64,000 bases of DNA from Alteraurantiacibacter buctensis (GCF_009827655.1 NZ_WTYV01000001.1:496001-560000); one strand, 5' to 3'; shown: positions 18,003 to 26,583, numbered from the stretch's first letter. Notes: generated by a model not told the origin, from the sequence alone. Made by a program: numbers and translations.

Positions 18003-18500
18003 ATGCGAGTAATGCTGTTTCGCCTTGGTCCGGCGCTTGCGCTGTCAGCCTTGCTGGCCGGTTGCGCCACCCCGGCACCCGCGCCCGGGCCGCCCCCCGC
18101 GCCGGTCTCCGTCCCGGTGGTGCAGCCGATCCCCGGCCAGCGCCCGGTGGAGGATGCCGCACCCCCCGCACCCGGCTTCATCCCGCCGCAGATCATGCGC
18201 GGCCCCGGCCTTGACGGGGTGATCCGCGAAGGCCCCAACCACCTGATCCGCCAGTTCGGCCAGCCCCGGCTGGACGTGACCGAGAGCGATGCGCGCAAGC
18301 TGCAGTTTGCCGATACGCCCTGCGTGCTGGACGTGTTCCTCTACCCGCTGCAGCCGGGCGGTGAGCCGCGTTCAACCTGGGCAGAAGCCCGCCGCGCCAG
18401 CGACGGGGCGGCGGTGGACCTGCTGGCCTGCATGCAGGCCCTGCGCGAAACGCGCGGGCAACGCCGGGACGGCCCCGCCATCGAGGGCGAGCGGGAGTAA
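18003..18500 (+). CDS. hypothetical lipoprotein
   Basis: A 165-aa protein with a lipobox 'LLAGC' (residues 17-21), then a Pro/Ala-rich linker (about 23-55) and a small domain with 'LIRQFGQPRLDVTESDARKL' and a pair of Cys residues ('TPCVLDVFLY', 'DLLACMQ'). No known domain recognised. Membrane-anchored in the envelope by inference. It follows the EI24 gene closely and probably shares its transcript. Confidence 0.7.
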   Translation: MRVMLFRLGPALALSALLAGCATPAPAPGPPPAPVSVPVVQPIPGQRPVEDAAPPAPGFIPPQIMRGPGLDGVIREGPNHLIRQFGQPRLDVTESDARKLQFADTPCVLDVFLYPLQPGGEPRSTWAEARRASDGAAVDLLACMQALRETRGQRRDGPAIEGERE

Positions 18501-18559
18501 CGCGAATTTAAGGCTGTTGCGGCACACGGTTTCCCAAATCCGACGGGGAACAGCCGACC

Positions 18560-19489
18560 ATGACCGCCCAATTCGCCCACCTTACCCAGCAGGCCGCGCT
18601 TGATGGCGCGATTTCCGATGCCGAAGTGCTGACCCTGCGCCAGTCCGGCTGGGCCGATGGCCACATCGCCCGCGAGGAGGCCGAGGCGATCTTCGCCCTG
18701 CAGCAAGCCACCGCCAACCCGTCGCCGGTGTGGAGCGACTTCTTCGTGGAAGCGCTGCGCAACTTCGTGCTGAACGGCAGCGAGCCGCGCGGCTATGCCA
18801 GTGACGAGGAAGCCGCATGGCTGATCCGCATGGTGGAGGCGGATGGCAAGGTCTGCTCGATGACCGAGCTGGAGCTGCTGGTACAGGTGATCGAGAAGGG
18901 CCTGGGCGTGCCGGACGCACTGAAGGTCTATGTCCTGAAGGTGATCGAGGCGGCCGTGCTGACCGGCACCGGCCCCACGCGCGATGGTGGCGAACTGGCC
19001 GATACGCACGTGACGCCGGCCGAGGCGATCATGCTGCGCCGCGTGGTGTTCGGCTCGGCCAGCGACAAGCCGGGGGCCGTATCCCTGCGCGAGGCGGAGA
19101 TGCTGTTCCGCCTGAAGGATGCCACCCTGCACCAGGCCAACGCGCCGGAATTCAAGGCCATTTTCGTGCAGGGCGTGGGCAATGCGCTGATGGGCTATGC
19201 CAACGAGGCGGCGCATGTCAGCCGCGAGAAGATGCTGCAACTGGAAGCCTTCGTGGCCGACAATAAGCCGCAACTGGGCCGCTTCATGGGGCAAATGGCG
19301 CGCGAGGTGCCCAACGTGTTCGGCGTGGTCTTTGGCAAGCGCACTGCCGCCCCGAGCCGCGAGGAGCAGGTGAGTGCGGCAGAAGCCATCGTACCTTACG
19401 AGCAGGAATGGCTGGACGCGCAGATCGCCGCCAACGGCCAGGTCGATGAATACGACCGCGCGCTGCTGGACTTCATCGAACAGCAGTAA
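18560..19489 (+). CDS. conserved hypothetical helical protein (TerB-like?)
   Basis: 309 aa, soluble, predicted nearly all-helical. It contains repeated segments that look like degenerate TerB/EF-hand pairs: 'DGAISDAEVLTLRQ' (about 15-28), 'VEADGKVCSMTELELL' (about 92-107) and 'NGQVDEYDRALLDFI' at the C-terminus. Each has an acidic loop followed by a helix. This resembles tellurite-resistance TerB-like domains or calcium-binding loops but is not a confident match. No signal peptide. It stands alone, convergent with the suf operon, with only 0 bp between stops. Confidence 0.65.
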   Translation: MTAQFAHLTQQAALDGAISDAEVLTLRQSGWADGHIAREEAEAIFALQQATANPSPVWSDFFVEALRNFVLNGSEPRGYASDEEAAWLIRMVEADGKVCSMTELELLVQVIEKGLGVPDALKVYVLKVIEAAVLTGTGPTRDGGELADTHVTPAEAIMLRRVVFGSASDKPGAVSLREAEMLFRLKDATLHQANAPEFKAIFVQGVGNALMGYANEAAHVSREKMLQLEAFVADNKPQLGRFMGQMAREVPNVFGVVFGKRTAAPSREEQVSAAEAIVPYEQEWLDAQIAANGQVDEYDRALLDFIEQQ

Positions 19490-19960
19490 TCAGGCGAACA
19501 GCCGCCGCCAGTTTGTCTGCCGGTGGCGATAGAGCGTGCGGGCGAAGGCCGCTGCCGCGAAGGTGAGTGCGCCCGCCGCCACCTCCACCCGGTCGGTATA
19601 GCGCGTGCCAGTGCCTTCCGGCTGCACCAGCATCAGGTGGTCCCACCGGGTTATCAGCCCGCCCGGCCCGCCATCGCGCGCGCAGGCGCGGCCGTTGTCG
19701 CGCAGGGCAAAGCCGCTGGCAGGCTGCGGGGGAAATTCGATGCCCACGATCTGGTCATCCAGCGGGATCAGGCCGAACAGTTTCACGCCCATCTGGTATT
19801 CGCCCGCCGTCCAGCGTTCGGGGAAAGCCCCCGCGCGCGGGGCAAAGCGGAGCAACGGGGCCGAGACCTGGGCGAGCGTGGCCGGTTGCAGGACCATGTC
19901 CCACACCCGCTCGGCCGGGGCGGGCAGGAAGGTCGAAACCTCTACCCGCGCCGCAGTCAC
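19490..19960 (-). CDS. SRPBCC family protein
   Basis: A 156-aa START/Bet v 1-like (SRPBCC) domain that forms a hydrophobic pocket. N-terminal 'VEVSTFLPAPAERVWDMVLQ' is the classic first strand and helix, and the long C-terminal helix is 'FAAAAFARTLYRHRQTNWRRL'. The ligand is unknown. The GTG start overlaps the sufA stop (GTGA), making it the tenth and last gene of the suf operon; a link to Fe-S assembly is only contextual. Confidence 0.8.
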   Translation of the reverse strand: MTAARVEVSTFLPAPAERVWDMVLQPATLAQVSAPLLRFAPRAGAFPERWTAGEYQMGVKLFGLIPLDDQIVGIEFPPQPASGFALRDNGRACARDGGPGGLITRWDHLMLVQPEGTGTRYTDRVEVAAGALTFAAAAFARTLYRHRQTNWRRLFA

Positions 19961-20313
19961 ACCATGAAGCTTTCGCCGCAGCCGCAGGCACCCTTGGCGT
20001 TCGGGTTGTCGAACACGAAGCCGGCGGTGAAATCGTCCTCGCGCCAGTCCATCGTGCTGCCGATCAGGTAGAGCACACTGGCACCGTCGATATAGAAGGT
20101 ACCGCCGGGGGTGACGATCTTCTCGTCGAAGGCCTTCTCCTCGGTCACGTAGTCGACCGAATAGGCCAGGCCCGAACAGCCCCGGCGCGGGGTGGACAGG
20201 CGCACGCCGATCGCGTCGGCGGGGGCCTTGGCCATCAGGTCGGCAATGCGCTGTTCGGCGCCCGGGGTCAGCAGCACGGCGGCGGGGCGGGCGCGGCTTT
20301 TCAGTTCGGTCAT
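19957..20313 (-). CDS. sufA: A-type Fe-S carrier protein
   Basis: HesB/IscA/SufA family scaffold or carrier that receives Fe-S clusters from SufBCD. The three conserved Cys are present: 'RGCSGLAY' in the middle and 'CGCGESF' near the C-terminus. 118 aa from ATG 20313; GTG 20316 would add one residue. The start overlaps the sufT stop by one base and the end overlaps the SRPBCC gene. A second A-type protein (ErpA-like) is at 50167. Confidence 0.93.
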   Translation of the reverse strand: MTELKSRARPAAVLLTPGAEQRIADLMAKAPADAIGVRLSTPRRGCSGLAYSVDYVTEEKAFDEKIVTPGGTFYIDGASVLYLIGSTMDWREDDFTAGFVFDNPNAKGACGCGESFMV

Positions 20314-20801
20314 CACAACATTCCTAACTCTAGACGGGCCTCATCGCTCATCTTGGTGGAATCCCACGGCGGATCCCAGGTGATGTTGACCGTGGCATCG
20401 CGCACCCCGTGGATGCCGTTGATGCGCATCTCGATCTCGCCCGGCATGGTCTCTGCCACCGGGCAGTGCGGGGTGGTCAGCGTCATGGTCACGGCCACGT
20501 CGCCATCGGTGGACACGTCCACGCCATAGATCAGGCCCAGGTCATAGATGTTCACCGGGATTTCCGGATCGTAGATATCTTTCAGCGTATCGATCACCGC
20601 TTCGTAGAGGTCGCCGCCCGGTTCGGTGCTGGCCACGTCCGCCGGCTTCTGCGCCAGGAACCCCGCCAGGTAATCGCGCTTGCGCTCCAGCTTCTGGCCG
20701 GCCGATTCCTCGATCGCCTGGTCCACCGTGGCGCGGGGCGGCTTGGGAGCCTCGGCCACCTCTTCCACGCTGAAGCCCTTTTCGGTCTGGTGCTCGCTCA
20801 T
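20313..20801 (-). CDS. sufT: SUF system assembly protein, DUF59/MIP18 family (SufT-like)
   Basis: MIP18/DUF59 family protein that assists Fe-S cluster maturation. The C-terminal domain (about 60-160) has 'LKDIYDPEIPVNIYDLGLIYGV' (conserved DPEIPVN core) and 'TLTTPHCPVAETMPGEIE' with the conserved Cys. The first 55 residues are a charged extension typical of alphaproteobacterial members. The start overlaps the sufS stop (ATGA). Confidence 0.92.
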   Translation of the reverse strand: MSEHQTEKGFSVEEVAEAPKPPRATVDQAIEESAGQKLERKRDYLAGFLAQKPADVASTEPGGDLYEAVIDTLKDIYDPEIPVNIYDLGLIYGVDVSTDGDVAVTMTLTTPHCPVAETMPGEIEMRINGIHGVRDATVNITWDPPWDSTKMSDEARLELGML

Positions 20802-21973
20802 CCGAAGATCCTCTTGGTGCGTTCGATGCCGCGGACCAATGCGGCAAGATCGGTTTCATCGCTGTACAGGCCAAAGCTGGCGCGGGCGGTGGCGGGCACG
20901 CCCAGGTGCTCCATCAGCGGCTGGGCGCAGTGGTGCCCGGCGCGGATGGCCACGCCCTCCTCGTCCAATATGGTGCCCAGGTCATGCGGATGCACGCCAT
21001 CCATCATGAAGCTGACGATGCCGGCGCTGTCCTCCGGGCCATAGAGCGTCACATCGTTGCGCGCGCCCAGCAGCGCGCGGCATTGCGCCACAAGCGCGGT
21101 TTCGTGGGCGTGGATGCGGTCAAGGCCAATGGCGCTGACGTAATCGCAGGCAGCGGCAAAGGCGACCGCCTCGGTGATTGCCGGGGTACCCGCCTCGAAC
21201 CGCTGCGGCGGCGGGGCGAAGGTGGTGCGCTCGAACGTCACCTTGTCGATCATCGCCCCGCCACCCTGGTAGGGCGGCATCGCGTCCAGCAGGTCGGCCC
21301 TGCCCCACAGGGCGCCGATGCCGGTGGGGCCATAGACCTTGTGGGCCGAGAAGGCATAGAAATCGCAATCGAGCGCGGCGACGTCTACCTTTAGGCGCGG
21401 CGCGGCCTGGCAGCCATCAACCAGCAGCTTTGCGCCCACGCGATGCGCCAGTTCCGCCGCGCGGGATACGTCGAGCACGCTGCCAAGCACGTTCGAGACA
21501 TGGGCCAGGGCCACCATCTCGTGCTCGGGGGTCAGCATGGCCTCGGCCGCATCAAGGTCGATCCGGCCATCGGCGGTCAGCGGGCAGACATCGACCTGCC
21601 AGCCGTTCAGTTGCCAGGGGACGATGTTGGAATGGTGTTCCAGCACCGACAGCAGGACGCGGCCCTTTTTGGGCCAGCACCGGGCGATCAGGTTGATCGC
21701 CTCGGTCGCGCCGCGGGTGAAGACCAGCTCCTCCTCGCGCCCGCCGATGAACTGGGCCACGGTGCGCCGCGCGGCCTCGAAGGCGAGGGTCATGTTAGCC
21801 GAACGGGCATAGACGCCGCGGTGGACCGTGGCGTAATCCTTGCCCAGCGCGGCGGACATGGCATCGATCACCGCCTGCGGTTTCTGCGCGGTGGCGGCGG
21901 AATCAAGGTAGTGCCAGCCTCCCGCGAGGCCGGGGAAGTCGGTACGCCGGGTGAGGGTGTCAGTCACGCTCAC
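20798..21973 (-). CDS. sufS: SufS-type cysteine desulfurase
   Basis: PLP enzyme (group II, 391 aa) that releases sulfur from cysteine for Fe-S assembly. PLP lysine K212 in 'FYAFSAHKVYGPTG' and catalytic C349 in 'IRAGHHCAQP' are intact. No sufE or sufU is seen in this operon, so the sulfur acceptor must be encoded elsewhere or be SufB directly. The GTG start overlaps the sufD stop. Confidence 0.96.
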   Translation of the reverse strand: MSVTDTLTRRTDFPGLAGGWHYLDSAATAQKPQAVIDAMSAALGKDYATVHRGVYARSANMTLAFEAARRTVAQFIGGREEELVFTRGATEAINLIARCWPKKGRVLLSVLEHHSNIVPWQLNGWQVDVCPLTADGRIDLDAAEAMLTPEHEMVALAHVSNVLGSVLDVSRAAELAHRVGAKLLVDGCQAAPRLKVDVAALDCDFYAFSAHKVYGPTGIGALWGRADLLDAMPPYQGGGAMIDKVTFERTTFAPPPQRFEAGTPAITEAVAFAAACDYVSAIGLDRIHAHETALVAQCRALLGARNDVTLYGPEDSAGIVSFMMDGVHPHDLGTILDEEGVAIRAGHHCAQPLMEHLGVPATARASFGLYSDETDLAALVRGIERTKRIFG

Positions 21974-22719
21974 AGCGCCGCCCCTTCCAGCGCGGCGAGG
22001 GCGGCATCCAGCAGCGCCTCGCTATCGTCCTTCGCGGCAAGGGCATCGGCGATGAAGGCGCGCACCAGCAGGACCTTTGCGGCCTGCGGGTCAATCCCCC
22101 GGCTCGCCATGTAGAAGGCGGCGTTGGCATCCATCTGGCCGATGGCGGCACCGTGGGCGCACTTTACGTCGTCGGCGTAGATTTCCAGTTCGGGGCGGGC
22201 ATTGGCCGATGCGCCGCGCTCGAGGATCAGGCCCTTGAAGTCCTGCTCGGCATCGGTCTTCTGCGCATGACGCGCCACCTCGATCCGGCCCAGGAAGTTG
22301 CCGGTCGCCTGCCCCCAGTGGACCGCGCGGATCACCTGGTGGCTGGTGGCGCTCGGTTCGGCATGGCGCACGCGCGTCACCGCCTCGCGCACCACGTCGC
22401 CGCCGCCGATGGTCACGGCGCCGAATTCGAAGTGTGCGCCTTCGCCCAGCGTTACCTCGACCTCCAGCCGGGTGTAGCTGCTGGCGGAAATCACCGCGAA
22501 CAGCTCCGCCCGCGCGCCCGCGCCCACGGTGATGCGCACGCGGTGGAGGCCGGGGGCGCTGTCATCCAGCAGCAGGTCTTTCGTCCGCACCTCGCCCGGG
22601 GCCAGCACGGGCACATGCCACGCGTCGAGCGCATCCGCACCCAGCGCCGTAACAGCGGGAATGTCGGCATAGCGCCATTCCTCGTCGCGGTTGGTGGGAA
22701 GGGTGGCGGCCAGCGTCAT
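21970..22719 (-). CDS. sufD: SufD subunit of the SUF scaffold
   Basis: Partner of SufB and SufC in the SufBC2D scaffold complex. The beta-helix segments 'SASSYTRLEVEVTLGEGAHF', 'EQDFKGLILERGASANARPE' and 'GAAIGQMDANAAFYMASRGI' carry the SufB/SufD core signature. At 249 aa it is much shorter than E. coli SufD (about 420), lacking much of the N-terminal helical domain; short SufD forms are common in sphingomonads. ATGA overlap with sufC. Confidence 0.93.
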   Translation of the reverse strand: MTLAATLPTNRDEEWRYADIPAVTALGADALDAWHVPVLAPGEVRTKDLLLDDSAPGLHRVRITVGAGARAELFAVISASSYTRLEVEVTLGEGAHFEFGAVTIGGGDVVREAVTRVRHAEPSATSHQVIRAVHWGQATGNFLGRIEVARHAQKTDAEQDFKGLILERGASANARPELEIYADDVKCAHGAAIGQMDANAAFYMASRGIDPQAAKVLLVRAFIADALAAKDDSEALLDAALAALEGAAL

Positions 22720-23459
22720 GCGGCGACCGCCTCGTAGCCCTCGGTTTCCAGTTGCAGCGCCAGTTCCGGCCCGCCGGTCCTGACGATGCGGCCATTGGCC
22801 AGCACGTGCACGAAGTCTGGCTTCACGTAATCGAGCAGCCGCTGGTAATGGGTGATCAGCAGCACGGCCTTGTCGGGCCTGCGCATGATGGCGTTGATGC
22901 CATCGCCCACGATGCGCAGGGCATCGATGTCGAGGCCGCTGTCCGTCTCGTCCAGGATCGCCAGCCTCGGGTCGAGAATGCCCATCTGCACCATCTCGGC
23001 GCGCTTCTTCTCGCCGCCGGAGAAGCCCACGTTCACCGGGCGCTTCAGCATGTCCATGTCCATCTTCAGCAGGCCCGCCTTTTCGCGCGCCAGCTTAAGG
23101 AATTCGCCGCCGCTGAGCGGAGCCTCGCCCCGCACCTTGCGCTGGGCATTGGCCGCCTCGCGCAGGAACTGGACGAAGGAGACGCCGGGGATTTCCACCG
23201 GGTACTGGAAGCCCAGGAACAGGCCCTTCGCGGCGCGTTCGTGCGGTTCAAGGTCCAGCAGGTCCTCGCCCTGGAAGGTCACAGTTCCGCCGGTTACCTC
23301 GTAACCCGGACGGCCGCCCAGCGTGTAGCCCAGCGTGCTCTTGCCCGCGCCGTTCGGCCCCATGATCGCGTGGACTTCGCCCGCATTGATCTGGAGGGAC
23401 AGGCCCTTGAGAATCGCCTTGTCGGCAACCGTGGCGTGGAGGTCATTTATTGCGAGCAT
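22716..23459 (-). CDS. sufC: Fe-S assembly ATPase SufC
   Basis: ABC-type ATPase of the SufBC2D complex, 247 aa. Walker A 'GPNGAGKST' at 34-42, signature 'FSGGEKKR' near 143-150, Walker B and D-loop 'LAILDETDSGLD' near 160-171. The frame is open far upstream through the DUF559 gene; ATG 23459 starts the normal 'MLAINDLHATV' N-terminus. It overlaps the DUF559 gene end by 17 bp. Confidence 0.96.
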   Translation of the reverse strand: MLAINDLHATVADKAILKGLSLQINAGEVHAIMGPNGAGKSTLGYTLGGRPGYEVTGGTVTFQGEDLLDLEPHERAAKGLFLGFQYPVEIPGVSFVQFLREAANAQRKVRGEAPLSGGEFLKLAREKAGLLKMDMDMLKRPVNVGFSGGEKKRAEMVQMGILDPRLAILDETDSGLDIDALRIVGDGINAIMRRPDKAVLLITHYQRLLDYVKPDFVHVLANGRIVRTGGPELALQLETEGYEAVAA

Positions 23460-24066
23460 AGGGGGTCCTGCCGGATGCGGGCTTGGTGCCGGGCGTGGTG
23501 GAGCGGGGGCCAGACGGGCGCGGGCTGTGCGGGCGCGGCGGGCCGTTGCCGTCGCGGTCATAACGCGGCTTGGTCTGGCGCGGGTTTTCGGCCTCGTGGC
23601 GGCGGCGCGCGGTGCCCTTGTCGGCAATGCGCAGGCGCATCCCGGCGGTGATGCGGGCGAGCACATCGTCCATATTTTCGAGGATGTCCTTCGCCGCCAG
23701 CCGCATCACGCGGATGCCGACCGATTCCAGGCTCTTGTCGCGCCGCTTGGCCAGCGTCTCGTTCTGCCCCTCCTCGTCGATGACGATGGCCATGCCGAGG
23801 TTGTGGCAGTTGAAATCCACGATCGCGCTGCCGACCACGGCAAAGCGCTTGAAGGTATAGCGGCCCAGGTCAGCGCCGGTGAACTTCTCCGCCAGCGCCT
23901 TGTGCGCCTCGCTGGGATGCCGCCGCAGCTCGCGCGCCTGTTCGTGCAGCACGTCGAGCCGCTTTTCGGAAATCTCCCAACCCCGGCCCTTCTTCTTGAG
24001 CGCGGGGGCCTCGGCGGGGGTGTCCTCGCCGGGGGTGGGGAGCTTGAGGGTTTTGCGTTCAGTCAT
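23443..24066 (-). CDS. DUF559 domain protein within the suf operon
   Basis: Very-short-patch-repair/restriction-endonuclease-like fold: 'FKRFAVVGSAIVDFNCHNLGMAIVID' region (conserved 'VDF' and 'IVIDEEGQ') and 'RDKSLESVGIRVMRL' match DUF559. The nuclease-like Asp and Glu residues are visible, so it may bind or cut DNA, but no function is established. The C-terminal 50 residues are basic, Pro/Arg-rich and likely disordered. ATG 24066 gives 207 aa. It lies between sufB and sufC, where similar genes are often found in sphingomonads; its link with Fe-S assembly is unknown. Confidence 0.78.
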   Translation of the reverse strand: MTERKTLKLPTPGEDTPAEAPALKKKGRGWEISEKRLDVLHEQARELRRHPSEAHKALAEKFTGADLGRYTFKRFAVVGSAIVDFNCHNLGMAIVIDEEGQNETLAKRRDKSLESVGIRVMRLAAKDILENMDDVLARITAGMRLRIADKGTARRRHEAENPRQTKPRYDRDGNGPPRPHSPRPSGPRSTTPGTKPASGRTPYARNK

Positions 24067-24067
24067 T

Positions 24068-24445
24068 TCACCAATCTTCGATCTCGCCATGCGACGTAGT
24101 TGGCAGCTCAAGACTAACCGTGATCATCCGCAGTTCGATCCGAGCCATTATTCGCTGCGCGGCCTGTTCGACAAAGTCCGGCTCCCAGTCGGGGTGCCTT
24201 GCGCGAACGATCTCACGGGCCCGCTCCATCGCCGGGGCGCGCAGGGGTTCGCAATACCGGATGGCCGTAGCAAAGCTGGGAATAATTGCGGCCGGCCAGC
24301 GTTCTGGCGAAAACTCACCTGTAGAATCATCGGGCGCTGCCGGTTCGCGACTCTGGGTACGCAGGCAGTGCACATATGGCGCCAAAGTCCCATTGAACTC
24401 GGCGGCGGCTGGTGTGGCGGCGGCCAGGAGAAGCAGCGAGAACAT
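24068..24445 (-). CDS. hypothetical secreted protein within the suf operon
   Basis: 125 aa with a clear signal peptide ('[15 protein letters not shown]', residues 1-15), so the mature part is periplasmic. It has two Cys ('HCLRTQ', 'RYCEPL') that could pair, and an acidic C-terminus. No family recognised. It starts at ATG 24445, overlapping the sufB stop, and ends 1 bp before DUF559. An exported protein inside an Fe-S assembly operon is odd. Confidence 0.65.
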   Translation of the reverse strand: MFSLLLLAAATPAAAEFNGTLAPYVHCLRTQSREPAAPDDSTGEFSPERWPAAIIPSFATAIRYCEPLRAPAMERAREIVRARHPDWEPDFVEQAAQRIMARIELRMITVSLELPTTSHGEIEDW

Positions 24446-25923
24446 CACCCCACGCTCCCCTCAAGCGAAATCGCCAGCAGCTTCTGCGCCTCGACGGCGA
24501 ACTCCATCGGCAGCTCTTTCAGCACCTCTTTCGCAAAGCCGTTGACGATCAGCGCCACCGCCTCCTCGGTCCCCAGCCCGCGCTGCATGGCGTAGAACAG
24601 CTGGTCGTCGCTGATCTTGCTGGTGGTCGCCTCATGCTCGATCTGGGCACTGGGGTTCTTCACCTCGATATAGGGCACGGTGTGCGCGCCGCACTGGTCG
24701 CCCAGCAGCAGGCTGTCACACTGGGTGAAGTTGCGCACCCCGTCCGCATTGGCCGCCACGCGCACCAGTCCGCGATAGGTGTTGTTGCTCTTGCCGGCCG
24801 AAATGCCCTTGGAGATGATAGTGGAGCGGCTGTTCTTGCCGTTGTGGATCATCTTTGTGCCGGTATCGGCCTGCTGGTAATTGTTGGTCACGGCGACCGA
24901 GTAGAACTCGCCCACGCTGTCCTCGCCATTCAGCACGCAGCTGGGATACTTCCACGTAACTGCCGAACCGGTCTCAACCTGCGTCCAGCTGACCTTGCTG
25001 CGCTTGCCCTGGCACAACGCGCGCTTGGTGACGAAGTTGTAGATGCCGCCCACCCCTTCGGCATTGCCGGGGTACCAGTTCTGCACGGTGGAATACTTGA
25101 TCTCGGCATCGTCCAGCGCGACCAGTTCCACAACGGCGGCGTGCAGCTGGTTCTCGTCGCGCATCGGCGCGGTGCAGCCTTCCAGGTAGGAGACGTAGCT
25201 TCCTTTATCCGCCACGATCAGCGTGCGTTCGAACTGGCCGGTGTTCTCGGCATTGATGCGGAAATAGGTGCTCAGCTCCATCGGGCAGCGCACCCCTTCG
25301 GGCACGTAGACGAAGGTGCCGTCCGAAAAGACCGCGCAGTTGAGCGTGGCGAAGTAGTTGTCCTGCATGGGCACCACGCGGCCCAGCCACTTCTTTACGA
25401 GGTCCGGGTATTCGCGGATCGCCTCGCTGATGGAGCGGAAGATCACGCCCGCCGCTTCCAGCTCCTTGCGGAAGGTGGTGGCGACGCTGACGCTGTCGAA
25501 CACCGCGTCCACCGCCACCTTGCGCGCGCCGGTGACGCCGGCCAGCACTTCCTGCTCGGCTACGGGGATGCCAAGCTTGTCGTAGACCGCCTTGATCTCG
25601 GGATCGAGCTCCTCCAGCGAACCCAGCTCGGCCTTCTTCTTCGGCGCGGCGTAGTAATAGGCGTCCTGGTAGTCGATCGGCGGATAGCCCAGCTTGGCCC
25701 AGTTCGGCTCTTCCATCGTCAGCCAGTGGCGGAAGGCCTTCAGGCGCCATTCCAGCATCCATTCCGGCTCGTTCTTCTTGGCGGAGATGAAGCGGACGGT
25801 ATCCTCGCTCAGCCCCTTGGGGGCAAAGTCGGTCTCGATCTCTGCCGACCAGCCGTGTTCATAGTCGGCCACCTTCGCGGCGGCTTCCCGGGCGGCCTGA
25901 TCCTGCAGCACATCTTCGGTCAT
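24445..25923 (-). CDS. sufB: Fe-S assembly scaffold protein SufB
   Basis: Main scaffold of the SUF pathway, 492 aa. Characteristic stretches: '[12 protein letters not shown]', '[20 protein letters not shown]', '[20 protein letters not shown]', '[10 protein letters not shown]' and, near the C-terminus, '[20 protein letters not shown]', which holds the conserved Cys region used for cluster assembly. The frame extends upstream into the regulator gene; ATG 25923 overlaps the regulator stop (ATGA) and gives the usual N-terminus. Confidence 0.97.
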   Translation of the reverse strand: MTEDVLQDQAAREAAAKVADYEHGWSAEIETDFAPKGLSEDTVRFISAKKNEPEWMLEWRLKAFRHWLTMEEPNWAKLGYPPIDYQDAYYYAAPKKKAELGSLEELDPEIKAVYDKLGIPVAEQEVLAGVTGARKVAVDAVFDSVSVATTFRKELEAAGVIFRSISEAIREYPDLVKKWLGRVVPMQDNYFATLNCAVFSDGTFVYVPEGVRCPMELSTYFRINAENTGQFERTLIVADKGSYVSYLEGCTAPMRDENQLHAAVVELVALDDAEIKYSTVQNWYPGNAEGVGGIYNFVTKRALCQGKRSKVSWTQVETGSAVTWKYPSCVLNGEDSVGEFYSVAVTNNYQQADTGTKMIHNGKNSRSTIISKGISAGKSNNTYRGLVRVAANADGVRNFTQCDSLLLGDQCGAHTVPYIEVKNPSAQIEHEATTSKISDDQLFYAMQRGLGTEEAVALIVNGFAKEVLKELPMEFAVEAQKLLAISLEGSVG

Positions 25924-26342
25924 GCGGCCACTCCTTCGGGCAGGCGGGCAAGCTGGGACAGCTTCACATCCTCCAGCGCGCTGCGCATGGCGCGGTTGAC
26001 CACACCCCAGTGCGGGCGCACGCCGCAACTGCCCTCCAGCGCGCAATCGTGCTTGCCGGTTTCCACGCAGGCGGTGAGGGCGATGGGGCCCTCGATCGCC
26101 TCAACGATATCGGCCAGGCTGATCGCCGCCGCCGGGCGGGCCAGCTGGATGCCGCCCCCGGCCCCGCGCATCGCCCGCAGCAGGCCGGCGCGGGTGAGGG
26201 CACTCACCAGCTTCTGCACCGTGGGCAGGGGCACGCCGGTCTCTTCCGCCAGCCCGGCGGCGGACACGCGCGAAAAGCCGCAGTGGCGCGCGGCGGCGCA
26301 CATCGTGACGACGGCATAATCGGCCATGGATGAGAGGCGCAT
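25920..26342 (-). CDS. Rrf2-family Fe-S cluster regulator of the suf operon
   Basis: Winged-helix repressor, 140 aa, first gene of the suf operon. The DNA-binding helix region is '[29 protein letters not shown]' (about 28-56, read as the usual HTH). Cys92, Cys100 and Cys106 can ligate an Fe-S cluster; the spacing CX7CX5C is slightly wider than IscR's CX5CX5C. It should sense cluster status and repress suf when clusters are plentiful (family knowledge for IscR/SUF regulators). A 7+7-bp inverted repeat just upstream (26360-26382) is a good candidate for its own operator. Confidence 0.92.
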   Translation of the reverse strand: MRLSSMADYAVVTMCAAARHCGFSRVSAAGLAEETGVPLPTVQKLVSALTRAGLLRAMRGAGGGIQLARPAAAISLADIVEAIEGPIALTACVETGKHDCALEGSCGVRPHWGVVNRAMRSALEDVKLSQLARLPEGVAA

Positions 26343-26359
26343 TACGGTGCTTCCCGGTT

Positions 26360-26382
26360 AATCGGAGTGATTCGTTCCGATT
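26360..26382. promoter_or_regulatory. candidate operator for the Rrf2 regulator / suf promoter
   Basis: Perfect inverted repeat AATCGGA (26360-26366), 9-nt spacer, TCCGATT (26376-26382), ending 18 bp upstream of the regulator start codon at 26342. The position and total length (23 bp) suit an Rrf2 dimer and autoregulation. I could not see a clear -10/-35 pair in the same stretch. Confidence 0.5.
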
Positions 26383-26457
26383 TGCCACCTAGGTAGGGGA
26401 GCGAAGCGATTCAACGGCAAATGCTTGTTGCGAGTCGTTAGCATTCTTGCGGGACAA

Positions 26458-26538
26458 GACCACTCGCCCCGCCTCCCCGCCGGCCACCAATGGCACCATC
26501 AGGATATGGTGGCCGGCGGGGAGGCGGGGCGGGTGGTC
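26458..26538. repeat. near-perfect 32-bp inverted repeat (very long hairpin)
   Basis: The left arm (26458-26489) and right arm (26507-26538) are complementary over 32 bp with a single mismatch (T at 26464 against G at 26532, a G-U pair in RNA). The loop is 17 nt (26490-26506). Arms are GC-rich (core GCCCCGCCTCCCC and its complement). No T-run follows on either strand, no transposase is nearby and I see no flanking target duplication. Its role is unknown. Confidence 0.9.
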
Positions 26539-26549
26539 TGCAACGCAGC

Positions 26550-26583
26550 AAAAAAAGAGGGCGGCCCCCGAAGGCGCCGCCCC
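26550..26583 (-). terminator. leftward intrinsic terminator with no annotated gene behind it
   Basis: Read on the minus strand: GGGCGGC (26582-26576) pairs with GCCGCCC (26565-26559) around a 10-nt loop, then TCTTTTTTT (26558-26550). It is a textbook Rho-independent terminator, but the only DNA behind it in that direction is the non-coding stretch up to pyrD, which runs the other way. Confidence 0.8.

Noticed and set aside
26458-26538. Insertion-sequence end or MITE
   Set aside because: I see no transposase fragment and no direct repeat at the flanks, and no second copy in this window. A genome search could reopen this.
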